Below, in pieces: positions 24,250 to 37,543 of a stretch of 64,000 nt of DNA. Position numbers and translations under genes: made by a program. Source of the DNA: Limnanthes douglasii subsp. nivea (Eukaryota > Streptophyta > Magnoliopsida > Brassicales > Limnanthaceae); the NCBI GenBank assembly GCA_036936605.1, contig JAUPFV010000002.1, positions 203,135,273 to 203,199,272 of the forward strand. The letters are read 5' to 3'. The notes beneath the pieces were generated by a model. That model was not told the origin of the DNA and ran no database searches. It saw nothing but the letters and a program-made list of their open reading frames with translations. Within the stretch, counting starts at the first letter, position 1, and each line of letters begins with the position of its first letter.

Positions 24250-27149
24250 ATTACTTCTTTGGGTATTTTTTTTATTTTGACTTAAAGAAATTAAAGTCTT
24301 TGAAAATTAGAGTTACTAGCGAACATAGGCGTTACTTGCTTCAATGAGCTGACATTCATCATTGGTATGGAGCCTCTTACTAAAAAGTGACTAGGCTAAG
24401 AGATTGTGTCCAACTTGGAATGAAGGGGTGTTGATACTACTAAGTCTTCTCTTCATGTTTTACTATTTTATAGACTTTTACTTTGAACGAGAGTTAAAGT
24501 TGTGGTGGGAATCGACTTTGTCTTCATTTGGGAACTGGGGTCTTAGCTACAAAAGTAATTTATCAGGTATTTCTACCTGCTAGATATATTATTGTTACAA
24601 CAAATATATTTTTTATTTGTAAACTTGATTAGGATTAAAGGAAAGGATATTCGTATTTGTACTCTGATATGATTAGGCTAGTTCTCTTTTATAGCCTACT
24701 AGCGAGACTGTCCAAGAGAGCGATGACTCTGAGTTGATTAACTATTTGATTCTCCTATAAGTATTGTTTGAACTTGCATTAGTGAGTCCACTTAGCTAGC
24801 CATTCTGCGCCTGCGTTCTATTCCCAGTAAATGTGAGCTATAATTACGTTTTGCGTTATTAGTTTCCTACAATAGTCTAGTAAAGAGGATAGGTACCAAG
24901 GGATATTTTAGTGTATTAACGTATCAATTAGTATTTAAGAGTCAGTTTCTATGCCAATATATGAGATTTTCATATTAGAACTGAGGATAAGGCCATCGAG
25001 AAGAGCGGTATTCAACTATGATAGAGGTCTGTTTACCATAGAGCCTTTTAATAGCTTAAATGATTTCACCTTTGTTGCTCCTAATAAAAACACCACTAAT
25101 AGCATCTCAAGTTAGAGAACATGATCCATTAATGATCATCTTAAGCCTTGTTGCAACAGAAGGTGTCCAGTTAGTAACCATGATATTTCGAGACTACTTA
25201 AGATAATTATAGCACCTCGTGAAATAGGCAAAATCCGAGTGAGAACACTACTGTTTTTTAGGAGGTTGGCAATGCCAAGCTTCTAAATAGATTTTTTGAT
25301 TTTTTGAATGATAGTGGCTGCAGTGAGATTTTGCTGATGGAACTTGTTTTAATTATGTGATTCCACAAGGACCAACATATAATTGGGGATAGTATGATTC
25401 CACAGGGACCAACATATAATAGGAGGACCAGAACCAAGATCTTATTATATGTTGAAGTATCATGTACCTTGTAATTCTTAAGTTGAAGATGCTTCCAAAG
25501 CAAAGCAATACTTTTGATGAAGTTTTTCATTAGACAAAGAGATGATTCACAGTTTCACAACTATCACCGAATAGACATTTTGAGGCAAGTGATATGTTTT
25601 GTGCTAGAGAACTGAATCAACGGATAGCTAGTTATTCAGTAATCTCCAAAGAAGGAATGAACTTAGTACATTTGCTTGTGTAGCATGGACTTAGTACATT
25701 TGATCCTAATCTGGTTCCAGTTATCTTTAGTTTAGTATTCTTCTTGATTAGTGAGAGTCCATTGGATAGCATCATCCTAATTATCTTTGATAGAGAGTTG
25801 TTTAATTATTTCCATATATGATGGTACGACATCTTGTAAAATATTTTCAGTGTTCAATGAGCCATTGAGCCAATATTCTCTTACATTTTCTTGAGTATAC
25901 CAAGAATTTGATTTATCTGAGTTTAGAGAGATAAGGGAAGATGGTTGTACATCTGTCCAACCATAACTCAAGAACATATTTACCCAGTTTCTAGTAGATG
26001 AAGTATTTAGCAATGTCTCTCACCTCAATGTCTTTTCCAGGTTTGTGATATTTTTGTTGTAAGTAGAACTTGCATATAGTCTTGTGTAGACCAATAGGCC
26101 GAATGCATTCACTTAGACCAAATCTTCTTATTCTCTCTAAATTTGTATGATAACTTACAAGAGAGGGTTAGTTTAGTGTATGTTAGTCTTGTGATATTGA
26201 GACCCCCTTCTTTGTACGGTTTGTATATTGATTTCCAGTTAGACTAGTGTATGGATTTGTGGTTTTCTTTGGATCCCCAAAGAAATGTACTTAGTATCAT
26301 TTCCATTATGTGTAGAATACTTTAAGAGAGAGATACAGTATATATGGTATGTTGTAATAGCCATGAGAACAGATTGGATAAGAGTGAGCTTGCCTCTAAA
26401 GGAGAGAAGAATTTTGTCTCATTCCTTTTTTTGCATCCTTATTTTGGAGACAAGTTCTTAAGAATATATTTATTTTATTCTAGGGTGAAAGTTTATTCCT
26501 AGATATTTCATTGGGAGGTTTCTTGAATTAAATCAAGTTATTCCTTTCAAAGGGATATAAATTGTCTTTTGTTTATTGATTACCTGAGCAGAATATTCTT
26601 GATAAACTTGAATGAGCTTAATTACCTTTATGATTTCTAGGAAGAAGCATTGACAAAGAAAACTAAGTCATCATCGTAGTCTAGACAAGGTACCAAAACA
26701 GAACTAGATGATTTGTATCTTGGTATAGGTTTTTCAGACTTATATTGAGGAATTCCTCAGCTAGGATGAAAGGGCTATGGGATAACGGGTTCCCTTACCT
26801 AACACTATTTTTTTATTTGAAGCATCCTTTGAGTTCACCATAAGAATAACTGAGAACCAAACTATTGTGATTGAGCTCCCGACTAGAGTAATTAATCTTT
26901 GGGAAAATCCAAATGAATTTAGAGTCTTTAGGATTAATGAGAAAGAGAGTTTGTCAAAGGATTTCTCCATGTAGATTTTAATAATCAGATTTCCTCATCT
27001 TCTCTTATTGATGAAGTCATTGGCAAGCTCTTGAGTCAATATTATATTATCGTTGATATTTCCACCATGAACAAATACACTTTGTTTTTTCAAAGATCAC
27101 CTTAGGTAGGAGAGGTGAAAGCTTGTCATTTAAAAGTTTAGATAGGATC
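24250..27149 (-). mobile_element. Minus-strand LINE, 3' part (RT, zinc finger, RNase H)
   Basis: Minus-strand reading from 27149 downwards: RT continuing from the Ty3 insertion point (KLLNDKLSPLLPKVIFEKTK), then FDKLSFSLILKTLNSFGFSQ and FILAEEF. The thumb region is near 26260-26100 (FGDPKKTTNPYT with a KKGG motif). A DIAKYFIY and KLGKYV segment lies near 25960-26010, a zf-RVT-like CLFGDSCETVNHLFV near 25550, and an RNase H tail near 24850-24790 (IAHIYWE, then NAGAEWLAKWTH), very like the tail of the LINE at 12160. Stops and frameshifts throughout. Its 5' part lies beyond the Ty3 element at 37544-38755. Confidence 0.85.
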
Positions 27150-27154
27150 ATGCT

Positions 27155-27529
27155 TGATGAGTCCGGAATTCTTCACCACCACTCACTGTGAAAACCGGAC
27201 AGGGGTAATACGGACAATAATTACCCACTGAGATATCCGGACAGGACAAAAGTATTAAAACACTAAACATCTTTTGACTAAGTTAATTGTTAATCTGCTA
27301 AATAAACTAATGGGTCTTTGAACTCGACCCGATTTCACAATTTGACCAGAAAGCCCATGGATCCATAATTAAGGGTATAAATACCCAACCACTTTCATTA
27401 ATGAGGGTAATGAACATTTAATAAAACCAAAAAGCTTAAATCTCTCACTATAAAACACCCAAACATTTATTACCCTTGAAATACCACAAAACATCTGACA
27501 AAACCCTTAGTCTAAAATAATCCACAGCA
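27155..27529 (+). repeat. Ty3 5' LTR
   Basis: Starts TGATGAGTCCGGAATTC and ends TCCACAGCA. Nearly identical along its length to 37161-37538. It contains a TATA-like GGGTATAAATACCC near 27373. Confidence 0.92.
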
Positions 27530-27601
27530 AATTGGCGACCACAGTGGGACGAGAAGGTGCCTGAATCTAGCATTCAAAACCAGCAAGAAAAACCAGTTCA
27601 G

Positions 27602-29290
27602 ATGAATCCGGACGAGCAAGCAGTGCCACCACCTTTGATAGAAGTGGTGGGAGAAAACGATGAGTACACGATTGAAGAACGAGACAGGTTGAAAGCTGAA
27701 ATAGAAGCCTTGAGAGCTGCTAAAAAGGTGGAATTAGGCTTGAAAGAAAAATTGAAAGTGTCAGCCATTCACCATACTAACAATCCAAGGGAGCATGATC
27801 CATCAGCAAGGACTCACTTGAGCACTAAAAAGACTCATGTCAGCTTAAATAAGTCTCACCAGTCTAAGCCGGTGGAGAGCTCGGACTCAGAATCCTCTAG
27901 TAGTTCCTCAAACAAGGATGGACTTGAGGAGTCCCTGTCATCCAGCAGTGATAAAGCCAGGTCCAAGATGAAGACAGGCATGGAAGGTTGAAAAGACATC
28001 TAAGTAAAGGGTCATCTCATAGCCACAGCCATGGTCGTAGGCATATAGACCAGTTGTTGATGGATCATTTCGTTTTCCATGATAAACCAGGTATCTTTGC
28101 AACTCCTAATGAAGATACTGTCTTTAGTTGTGACCGGAATTGGAGAAAATCTCCATTATCTTCCAAAATACTGTCCGGAAACCTTCCTAAGAGGTTTGAC
28201 AGTACTTAGATGGAAAAGTATGATGGGAGCAAGGATCCAGATAATCATCTGGAACAGTTTAAAAAATTTATGATGAACTTTGACGATGATGAAAAGTTTC
28301 TTTGTAGAGCCTTCTCTCAATATTTTACGGGGAGTGCTCTGAAGTGGTACAATAGCCTACCACAAGGGTGCATCAGAAAATTTGATACGTTTTGGCGGCC
28401 TTCCGGAGGCAATTTGCTGGAAGTAAGGAGGTGAATGGAAATGGAGACACTATTATCCATTGTGCCCAAGAGCCAAATGAATCGCTGAAATAATATATAA
28501 GTCGGTTCGTGAATACAAAGAATGGATTAGCTGATTGCTTTGAACAAGTAGCAATAGCTTCTCTGAGACAGGGTTTGAACCCTGGCAATCTGGCCGATTC
28601 GGTAACCAGGAAAAAGGCCATGGCGTGGGGCGGTTTACTGAACCAGGTGGGAAAGAAATCAATGTGGATGAAATAAAAAATACTAGGGTGCACAGGAAAG
28701 TGAGATATGCCTCAGCTGCACCAAAGCAGAACTATAATCAGTCCGGATACAAGGTTAATGAAGCTGGACAGGGTCCTAACAGGGCCAAGGCTCAATCTCT
28801 CCGAGCTCCAGCTCAGAGCCAGCAGTCCATAAATAAGCGAGGACCTTGGGTCCAACCGGAGTGGTTTGCCGAATTGAAAGAGAATATGGCAACCATCTAT
28901 GAGAAAACAAAAGTTGAGGTTCATTTTAGGAAGTTGGTCGCGCTACAGCCTCCCAAGGAAAGTCGCAATGCTTGTTTCTGTGAATATCATCACGATATCG
29001 GCCATAACACGGAAGATTGCATCGCTTTGAAACAAGAGGTGTAGAATCTGATTGAAAGAGGAAAATTGGGTGCTTATGTTAAAAGAAGAAGTGGGAATAA
29101 GCCTGATAATGCTCATCGGACCGGCCCAACAAACAATGCAGGAACATCGGCTCCTGATGGGGCCATGGTAATTATTGAAAGATTCGATATGGAATCAGAG
29201 TATTTGGATCCCGATCCACCCCGGAATAAGGTGGGTATTATAACAGAACATACCAAGATGGTGTCCGGGCTCATAAGTTTTTTTAGTCAC
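27602..29290 (+). pseudogene. Ty3 gag
   Basis: The first ATG of the gag frame is at 27602 (MNPDEQAV); an acidic and Ser-rich N-terminal part follows (to 27991). A Retrotrans_gag-like core comes next: LPKRFDST, then MEKYDGSKDPDNHLEQFKKF and FLCRAFSQYFTGSALKWY (28210-28360). Near 28960-29090 a CEYHHDIGHNTEDC zinc-binding segment and NLIERGKLGAYVKRR resemble Tat-type gag C-termini. Stops at 27989, 28207, 28432 and 29042 and at least two frameshifts break it. Product would be the capsid-like structural protein. Confidence 0.85.
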
Positions 29291-29313
29291 TTACCATATT
29301 AGGGGGAGACACC

Positions 29314-32300
29314 ATGACTGCACCAACTCCTGCTTCAATGAAGAGGCATGTTCACACCCTGGCTACTCAGTTGGAGGGAGGCATATCCTCCAATCAATCC
29401 CAAATTATTTTTCCCTTCATTTGTTTTAATGAAGATGATTGGAGGGACATAGCTGCTCCTTATGAAGATGTTGTGGTGATAGGAGCATCGATTGGGGGCA
29501 ATGCCATTAGGCGAATTTTTGTGGACACTAGCAGCTCAGCCAATATCCTCTTTTTGAGTTCCTATAAACAAATGAAGAATCCAGCAGCGATTCAACGTTC
29601 GAACATGTCTATCGTGGGTTTCCCTGGAAGTTCTGCGGACGTAGTCGGGGAGTTTGAGGAGGAGGTTTTGTTGGGCAAGGGCCCTTTCAAGAAAAGGGCC
29701 AGGGTACTTTTTGTTGTGGTAGATTGTCCCACATGCTACAATGCGATCTTGGGAAGATCTTGACTCTCCAGGATGCATGTTGTGGCTTCAACAGTTCACC
29801 AATGTTTAAAATATGTTGTTCAAGGACAAGTGGGAGTTGTCCGGAGTAGTCAAAAGATAGCAAGAGAATGTTATGCAACTGCGCTTTCCCCTAAAACTTT
29901 GGGGGCAGTTCGGATAAAAGAAGATTAACAATTGGTGGGGCCCTCTAGGGGAGAGGGTGAAATTGATGACCCCAGAGAGACCCCTGGTGTTCTAATACCA
30001 GTTGAAGAGGTTGAAACTCACTCTCTAGCTGAAGGAAGAAGTGTCAAGATTAAATCTAAGATGACATCAGAAATAAAAAGCAAAGTGATATCCTTTTAAA
30101 CAAACCACCAACACATTTTTGCTTGGTGTAATGCTGATATGACCGGAGTGCCTGCGAATGTTATATCACACCAACTATCCATCCGGAGAGATGTAGCCCC
30201 TGTTGTGCAAAGACGAAGAGATTTCTCTAAAGAAAAAGTTAATATTATAGTTCAAGAGGTTGACCGACTTACCAAGATGGGGCACGGAAAGGAATCTCAA
30301 TACCCTTTGTGGACAACCAACCTAGTGTTAGTAAAAAGAAGAATGGAAAATGGCGTATGTGTATCGATTTTACTGACCTCATCAGGGCTTGCCCAAAAGA
30401 TCTGTATCTAGTCCCCCGGATAGACCAGTTGGTGGACTCCACCTCTGGAAACAAGCTATTGTCTTTTATGGATGCATTCTCCGGTTAAAATCAGATACAA
30501 GTAGATCGGAAGGACCAACAACACACTACTTTTATTACTGATAGGGGCCTCCATTGTTACCAGGTGATGCATTTTGGGTTAAAGAATGTTGAGGCTACTT
30601 ATCAGAGGTTGGTGAAGAAAGCATTCGCTGATCAAATTGGGAGAAATATGGAAGTCTATATTTATGACATGATGGTAAAGAGTGTGGAAGAATAATTACA
30701 CTTGGCAGACCTCCAAGAGACTTTTTCCAACTTGGTAAAAGTTAATTTAAAGTTAAATCCAGAAAAATGTGTTTTTGGAGTACAGTCTGGGAAGTTTCTA
30801 GGGTGTGTGATAAGTGAGAAAGGGATACATCCTGATCCAAACCAACTTAATTCTTTATTACAGATGGATCCTCCTCGGAGTATTAAAGAATTGCAAAGAT
30901 TAACAGGAAGGCTGGCTACTCAAAATCGTTTTATCTCAAGGTCTTCAGATAAGTGTGCCCCATTTTTCAAAACTTTGAAGGGTGCTAAAGACTTTAACTG
31001 GTCTCCACAGTGCGACCAAGCATTCAATGTAATAAAAAAGTATTTATCTTCCCCCAAAACTCTCTACAAACCTATTGATGGAGAAACATTGTATATACAT
31101 TTAGCAGTGTCCGAATGTGTTATAAGTGTAGTACTAATAAGGGAGGTGGATAGCTATCCTCGTCCGGTGTATTACATCAGCAAGATCTTGATGGATGCAG
31201 AAAGAAGGTACTTAAACTTGAAAAATTAGCACTGGCTTTAGTAATTGCTGCCAAAAAAATGAGGCCCTATTTTTAGTCTCATTCTATTGTCGTCCGGACG
31301 TCTTTTCCCTTGAAAAATGTTCTTCAGAAGGCGGACATATCAAGCAAGATGACCAAGTGGTCAGTAGAATTGGGTGACTATGACATTGATTTTTCCCCTC
31401 GAACTGCAATCAAAGCTCAACCTGTTGCTGATTTCCTAGTTGAATTCAATTCGGACAGAAGTACTAAGCAAGCTGTAGATGAAAGAACTAAGAAGGTATG
31501 GGTTGTCCGGACAGATGGTGGATCAAGTACCATGGGTTGTGGTGCTGGGATATGTTTAACCTCTTTGTATGGTGACAAGGTATACCAGGCTATATGGTTT
31601 GCTTTTAGGGCTTCTAACAATGAGTCCGAATATGAAGTTGTTATAGTTGGTTTGAAATTAGCCTTTCCTATGTGGAGCTAAAAGAGTTAGGTTAATGAGT
31701 GATTCTCGGCTTCTTATCCATCATGCCCAAGGTCAATCTGAGGTAAAAAAAGGAACGGTTGATCAAATACATATTCATTCTTAAAGAAGTGGCGGCCAAC
31801 TTCAAAGATATCAGCTATGAGCACATACCCAGATCAGAAAATACATTAGCAGACTCTTTGGAAACTGTAGCGTACTGTGAGTCATACCCATGGATCCATG
31901 TGCAAGAATGTCCCTCCATACAACCCAATTGGGGTAAGGAAGAAGAATAAAGTAAAAGTATACAAGTGGTAAAACCCAAGGATTGGAGACATACCCTTCT
32001 TCAGTACATTTCTAATGGAATTTTGCCTCAGGAGAAATTTGTGGCAAGAAAAATGAGTACATGGCTCGTGGTTTTTTAGTCATGAGAGAAATCTTATACA
32101 AGAAATCATTTAGTAGACCTCTCTTGCGTTGTTTGGGGATTGAAGAGTCTCAAATTGTGCTATCGGAACTACATGATGGTGAGGGGTCAACACACAGTGG
32201 CTATAGAGCTTTAACCCAAAGGGTTTTACTGGCCGGATACTATTGGCCATCCATAATGGAAGATGTCAAGGAATTGGTAAAGAAGTGTGATCCATGCCAA

Positions 32301-33190
32301 AGATATGGTAATGAAATTTATATCCCAGTTGTCCCTTTGGAATCGATTTATGAGCCAATACCTTTTGCTCGTTGGGGACTCGATCTAGTAGTGCCTCTAC
32401 CGATGGCGTCCGGAGGGTGCAGAACTATTATTGTAGCCATTGATTATTTTTCGAAGTGGATAGAGGCAACCCCTCTGGCAGGAAATACTTCAAAAGCTGT
32501 TATAAATTCATCCTATCTAATATTTGTTGCAGCTTTGGGGTTCCTCAAAAAATAACCACGAATAATGGGCCATAATTTGATAACAATGATATGGAGAGCT
32601 TTTGTGCCTCTATGGGCATTCATCATTTCTTCTCTTCTCCTTTCCACCCACAAGCGAATGGTCAAGTTGAAGTGGCAAACAAGACCATTTTGTCCGGTCT
32701 CAAAATGAATTTAGAAGGGGCTGCTGGAAAGTGTCCAAGCTATTTACAAGAAGGAGTGTGGGCCTACCGGACTACTCCTAGAGCTGCTACACAGGAATAT
32801 CCGTTCGCCTTGGTATATGGGATGGATGCAATTGCTCCTATAGAGGCAACTCTTCCAACATATAGAGTCCACAATTTTTCCGAACAGGCTAATGAAGTGG
32901 CAGTCCAAAGTCAATTGCACTTAATAGAAGAGAAAAGGGTTAAGGCTCATCTTAGAGCCACCCACTATCAAGGTTTAATGAGAAGCAGGTTTGCTTCCAG
33001 AATCACAATGAGGGATTTTCGACCAGGGGATAAAATATTGAGAAAAGTGTTCCTATATACTAAAGAGAAGAAATTTGGCAAGCTAGCTCCAAATAGGGAA
33101 GGGCCCTATGTGGTCATTTAAAAGCTTAAGCCTGGGACATACAGGATTCAAGACAAAGATGGAAGAATCTTAAACCACCCTTATACATTG
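29314..33190 (+). pseudogene. Ty3 pol: protease, RT, RNase H, integrase
   Basis: Protease at about 29440-29760: YEDVVVIGASIGG, then DTSSSANIL where the family has DTGSSADIL, and CPTCYNAILGRS. RT at 30139-31000 (LLSFMDAFSG, HCYQVMHFGLKN); the active-site motif reads YIYD at 30657-30668 instead of YVDD, so one catalytic Asp is Tyr. Next the LNPEKCVFGVQSGKFLGCV and LTGR segments, RNase H with RTDGGSS at about 31510, and integrase from 32160: an H-H-C-C finger (CDPCQRYG) and core WGLDLVVPLP with DYFSKWIEA and HPQANGQVEVANKT. Stops at 30409, 31227, 31679, 32553 and others show it is dead. Confidence 0.9.
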
Positions 33191-33755
33191 AACACCTCTG
33201 ATTATATCTAGAATAAAAGCTCTGTAAATATTTACTTGTTTAAAATCCATGTAAATATTAGGGGGCATACGCTTTCCTACCATGGTGGCGCTGTGAGGTT
33301 TTAATGAGGTGTCTGGGTTTTTCAATAAAAATTGATGCCTTCTTAAAATATTCGGAGTGATTTGATTTACAGTTTCTTTAAATCCTTCTAAATATCTTTG
33401 ACGTATCGGATTGATCTGGTGGAATGATGACCATTTAAAGTTTGTCATCAGAGAATTTAAACACTCTCATCTTACAATGCTTGTAAAATAAATAGGGGCT
33501 ATTTAAAACATCAGCCATTAAGATTGAGGGAATATCAAACAAAGCAAGAATTTAGCAAAGTAAAACTACCCGGCTAAAACCGAAGGATGGTATTAAAACA
33601 TAAAGAATGCCTTGGCCATCCAAGGACTTTAATTTTAAGAGGAAAATCTTGACCGGACTCGAACCGGACACAGTTACAAAAATGCCTTGGCCATCCAAGG
33701 ACTTTAGTATGTCATAAAGATAAGAAAAAAACATAAAATAGTTAACATTTGAGGG

Positions 33756-36720
33756 CTAGTTTCCCTTAGATGTTCCTGCATCATCTTTTTTCTTCTTCAG
33801 ATCTTTGGGTTCATCACTGGAACTCTCTCTGGTCCCTTCTTCCTCATCAGTAGTGTCATCAATACCACTAGAATAGTTTTTCTTATCACCATCCACCATC
33901 GTGTGAAATGGGATATCTTCATATTCAACATACTGCCACAGAGTACCGAGTGTCCTCTTTGGGAATGTTTGATGAAAAAGTAAGACCATGTCAGATTTAA
34001 CTTCGGCATACCTCTTTTCTAGGGAATCTATCACCTTATTGGTGTACGCATTGACCTTGTCATGGATCGTCTTCTCCTGCTCTTTCACCAAATCTTCCTT
34101 CTCTTTGGTAACCTTGGACACGAAATCTTCAAGAGAAGTCTTATCACCAGACAGGGTTTGGATAACATTTTCCTTGGTCTTCACCTCTTCCTTCAAAGTG
34201 GAGATCTTTCTCCAAGCCAAAGCACTTGGTTTGGAGCTATGTGTTATCCTTCTCCGAAGTGACCAACTTAGTTGCCATATCTTCTTTCCCTTTCTTTAAC
34301 TCCTCGAGCTCTTTCCTCAATGCCTCAACAATTTGGTTGGCATTGAGAAAGTCAGTGGATAAGCTCTATTTATCTGCGTTGAGGGTATTGATGAGGGCAG
34401 ACTGACTTTTTACTTGCCTCTCTAAGTTGAGCATTGGCTGAATATGGCCCAGCAAAGAGTGAGTCACCGTATCATTTTCCCTTGAAACAATGAAAGACTT
34501 GCCATTAAAGGTTACCATGTTAGAGGAACTTGGGGGAGGCTAGGGATCATAGAAGTTATCTTTTTCAAGGTCTCTAAAGTAAAGGCCAATGTTTTGGAGG
34601 CCACTGATGTCTACTCCATCCAAATCCCCTCCGTTACCCTCTCCGGCGTGTAGATCGTTTGGGATTTTCTCTGCCAAGGTGGGGTATGTTAGGTCGGCCG
34701 GAGGAAGAGACTCCGAAGGCCGGATGACAACTTCATTACCCAAGGAGATTTTCTTCTTCTTGGCCGCCCTCTCTTCACTATTTGCTCCCCGTTTTCGGTC
34801 CTTCTTAGGAGGCTTTGGAGGATCTTGAGGTCCACTTTCCTCTTTAATACTCTCATCTTCAACTACTTGAAGTAGAGTAGCATCAATTCCCCCTTGGGCC
34901 TGCACTCCTTGACTCGCCGGAGCGATCTCCTATACAGCACCCTGGACAACCTTTGTTGCAACTTGTTTTTTCTTGCGCTTCTTGCCTTTCATCTTGCTTG
35001 GGGCTTTAGCTCTGGAGGGCAAGGCAATTTTTCCATCCTTCTCCTCTGTTCTTTTGAGAATAACAGCCGAAGGGGTGGTGTGGTCAGCTCCTCTCAAGTA
35101 AGGTCTCTCCGGCCTGTTGTGTTCCAGAGGTAGGACCTCACTAAGTTTCCCGAGGTAATGCAGTTGTGGAAAGAGTTTCCCCAACGTTCAGCAACCCAAG
35201 CGTTTAATTTGGCATATGTGGCCTGCCCCTCGTCCACATAATCGGAGAACTCTTTCGGCAACACTAACCAAAGAAAAAGAAAAGTAGTTCATTTTTTTTA
35301 CAAAGTAAGAAAGACAAACATGATAAAATATTTACGTGAGCTTTTCCATCTGCTGGTGAGCATACTGGGATTGACACCAACTTTGATTTTCCTCCCATTT
35401 TCCCATGTCCCGCTGATAAATAGAAATTGGGTCTTCCAATTTTTATATGATTCAAGCAAGTCATCCACCACCTTAAAGTTGTCTCCCATATTGAAGTGGT
35501 AGAATGGGATATGATGGTTCTTACAGTGGCTAGCCACAACAGCAAACTACTCCATTGGAAGTGGTATACTGGAGAGCCTTGACACCATAATTAAGGTGAT
35601 GAGAGTATACCAAGCGTTGGAACTCAGCTGGCTTAGACAGAGTTTTATCAGGTGGAAATACCTGACAATTTCTGGATCCAAGGGAAATCTGAGCCCCCAA
35701 TTAAAAATCTTGGTGTAGATGACAATTTCATTAAGCTTGTAGTCCAACGGAGTCTCCGGTGTGACTGGTATCCTCACCTTAACAGATTCAGGGATCCCCC
35801 ACTTGGTCTGGATCTAGCCTAACTCAGCAGTATGAGTATTAACATAATTAATATTCTGCATGGCCAGCAGATACTTCACATTGACCTTGTGGAAACAAGG
35901 TCCCACCTTACTTTTGAGACACTCCGTCAGATCCGGATGTTTCAGGCAGACTTTCTCTTTGCCTTTTCCATTTTTATAAGAGGCGGCATCTCCGGTCTGC
36001 CCTGAAGCTTCAGTCTCGAATGGATCATCTTCAATACTGTCCTCTATTACCTCTTCCATCACCGTGGAAGGTTTATCGGTTGTTTTTAATGGGAGAGTGC
36101 TAGTGGGTAGCTGAGCAGGTTTTCCGGACGGTTGAGCATCAGCCTCTCTTAGGGATCTGGTGTCCAGCAGGGGCTCAGTTCCGGAGGGCTCAGTATGAGA
36201 GTTGGTTCTAGTGGCCTCAGGTCCGGAGGATTTATCTTTTGGGGCTCTAATAGCTGCCTCCGATCCGGAGGCTTTATTCTTGGTCCCAGACTTGGAGGGC
36301 CCTGACTTTGAGGACTTGGTTTGAGAGCCAGTTGCCTGACCCTTTACTAGACGGCTTGTCCGACGAAGATTAACTTTTTCTGGAGACTTCTCAATATCTG
36401 ACCCCCATAGAAATGAACGGAGAGGGTTTTCTTGTACTTGATACTGCTTTCTCCTACGCAATAGAGGGCTGAGACTCCTGAACCGAGGAGCCTGACAGGA
36501 TGGGTGAGAGGCTTGGTTGAAACAAACGCTTAGGTTTGGCACTTTTGGCAGAGGATGATCCTCTATCAGCTTTTGAAGACGGTGTTTTGGGCTTACTGAT
36601 TGGAGAAACTGGAAGACCCGCAGCAATACGTCTCTCTCGCTCAACTTTTTGTGCTTTTTCTAATTCTGAAAGATTTAGCCAACCACCTTTCACCAGAGCG
36701 TTTCTCGCCGTGAATATAAA
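33756..36720 (-). pseudogene. Antisense extra gene of the Ty3 element (PF04195-like)
   Basis: Minus-strand gene read from about 36720 downwards. It starts with ARNALVKGGWLNLSELEKAQ and a Ser- and Pro-rich part to about 35960. A conserved-looking domain follows at about 35810-35340 (FNWGLRFPLDPEIVRYF, then LSQLSSNAWYTL and YKNWKTQFLFISGTW). It resembles the plant family called putative gypsy-type transposon (PF04195 as I recall it). A good GT-AG intron lies at 35264-35335, then PKEFSDYVDEGQATYAKLNA, a Lys- and Arg-rich stretch and a coiled-coil-like tail (TLKEEVKTKENVIQTLSGDK). In-frame stops at about 35812 and 34932 and a frameshift near 36460 break it. Function of such genes is unknown. Confidence 0.7.
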
Positions 36721-37160
36721 CCTACACAAGAAATGTTTTGAGAGGAGAAGTAAAAGGCTCTGAAAAGAAGAAATGACAAAGTGATGAAGATGGTAAAACA
36801 GTAAAAAGAAGTAATTTATACTAGTGAGGCAAAAAAGTTGCCAATACGTAGGAGAAAACGAAAAGGCAAAAGTAATGATTGAAGGCGGCGCTGACGTCAT
36901 GAACATTAAATGCAGAAGTTGCTTTTTAGGATTAGTGGGAGCGTCGTTCTAGGAAGAAAACAGCTGGTAAAACGAATCAAAGTGTGACACGTGTCCCACA
37001 TGTCGCACGATCCAGAGCAGAACTCTTGAACTTCTGAGAAGTATTCAGTCCGGATAAACCATGAGCTGAATATATGAACAGTTCGGAGAATGTTGTTATT
37101 GCCTAAGAGAGTTTTTTGGTCTTGCCAAAGACCTTTGACAAAACCTAAAAAATGGGCTAC

Positions 37161-37538
37161 TGATGAGTCCAGAATTCTTCACCACCACTCACTGTGAAAA
37201 CCGGACAGGGGTAATCCGGAAAATAATTACCCACTGAGATATCCTGACAGGACAAAAGTATTAAAACACTAAACACCTTTTGACTAAGCTAATTGCTAAT
37301 CTGCTTAATGAACTAATGGGTCTTTGAACTCGACCTGATTTCACAATTTGACCCGAAAGCCCATGGGTCCATAAGTAAGGGTATAAATACCCAACTAATT
37401 TCATTAATGAGGGTAATGAACATTTAATACAACCAGTCAGCTTAAATCTCTCACTACAAAACACCCAAACATTTAATACCCTTGAAATACCACAAAACAT
37501 CTGACAAAATTACCCTCGGTCTAAAATGATCCACACCA
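37161..37538 (+). repeat. Ty3 3' LTR
   Basis: Starts TGATGAGTCCAGAATTC and ends TCCACACCA. Differences from the 5' LTR are scattered substitutions and a few short indels, so the insertion is fairly young compared with the copia and LINE copies around it. Confidence 0.92.
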
Positions 37539-37543
37539 ATATT

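Larger units (their letters stand above)
27155..37538 (+). mobile_element. Ty3/gypsy LTR retrotransposon, Tat-type, with antisense gene
   Basis: A 10.4-kb element with LTRs of 375 and 378 bp, gag, protease, RT, RNase H and integrase on + and a long antisense gene between integrase and the 3' LTR. This architecture, with a large region downstream of integrase carrying antisense frames, is known in the Tat, Ogre and Retand branch. The 5' LTR is followed at 27533 by TGGCGACCACAGTGGGAC, the likely primer-binding site. Flanks ATGCT (27150-27154) and ATATT (37539-37543) differ by two transitions, fitting an aged 5-bp target duplication. It is inserted inside a minus-strand LINE. All genes carry disabling changes. 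Confidence 0.9.

Noticed and set aside
34589..35133. Plus-strand open frames across the Ty3 3' region
   Set aside because: They are shadows of the antisense gene, whose minus-strand reading is much longer and has a domain and intron.
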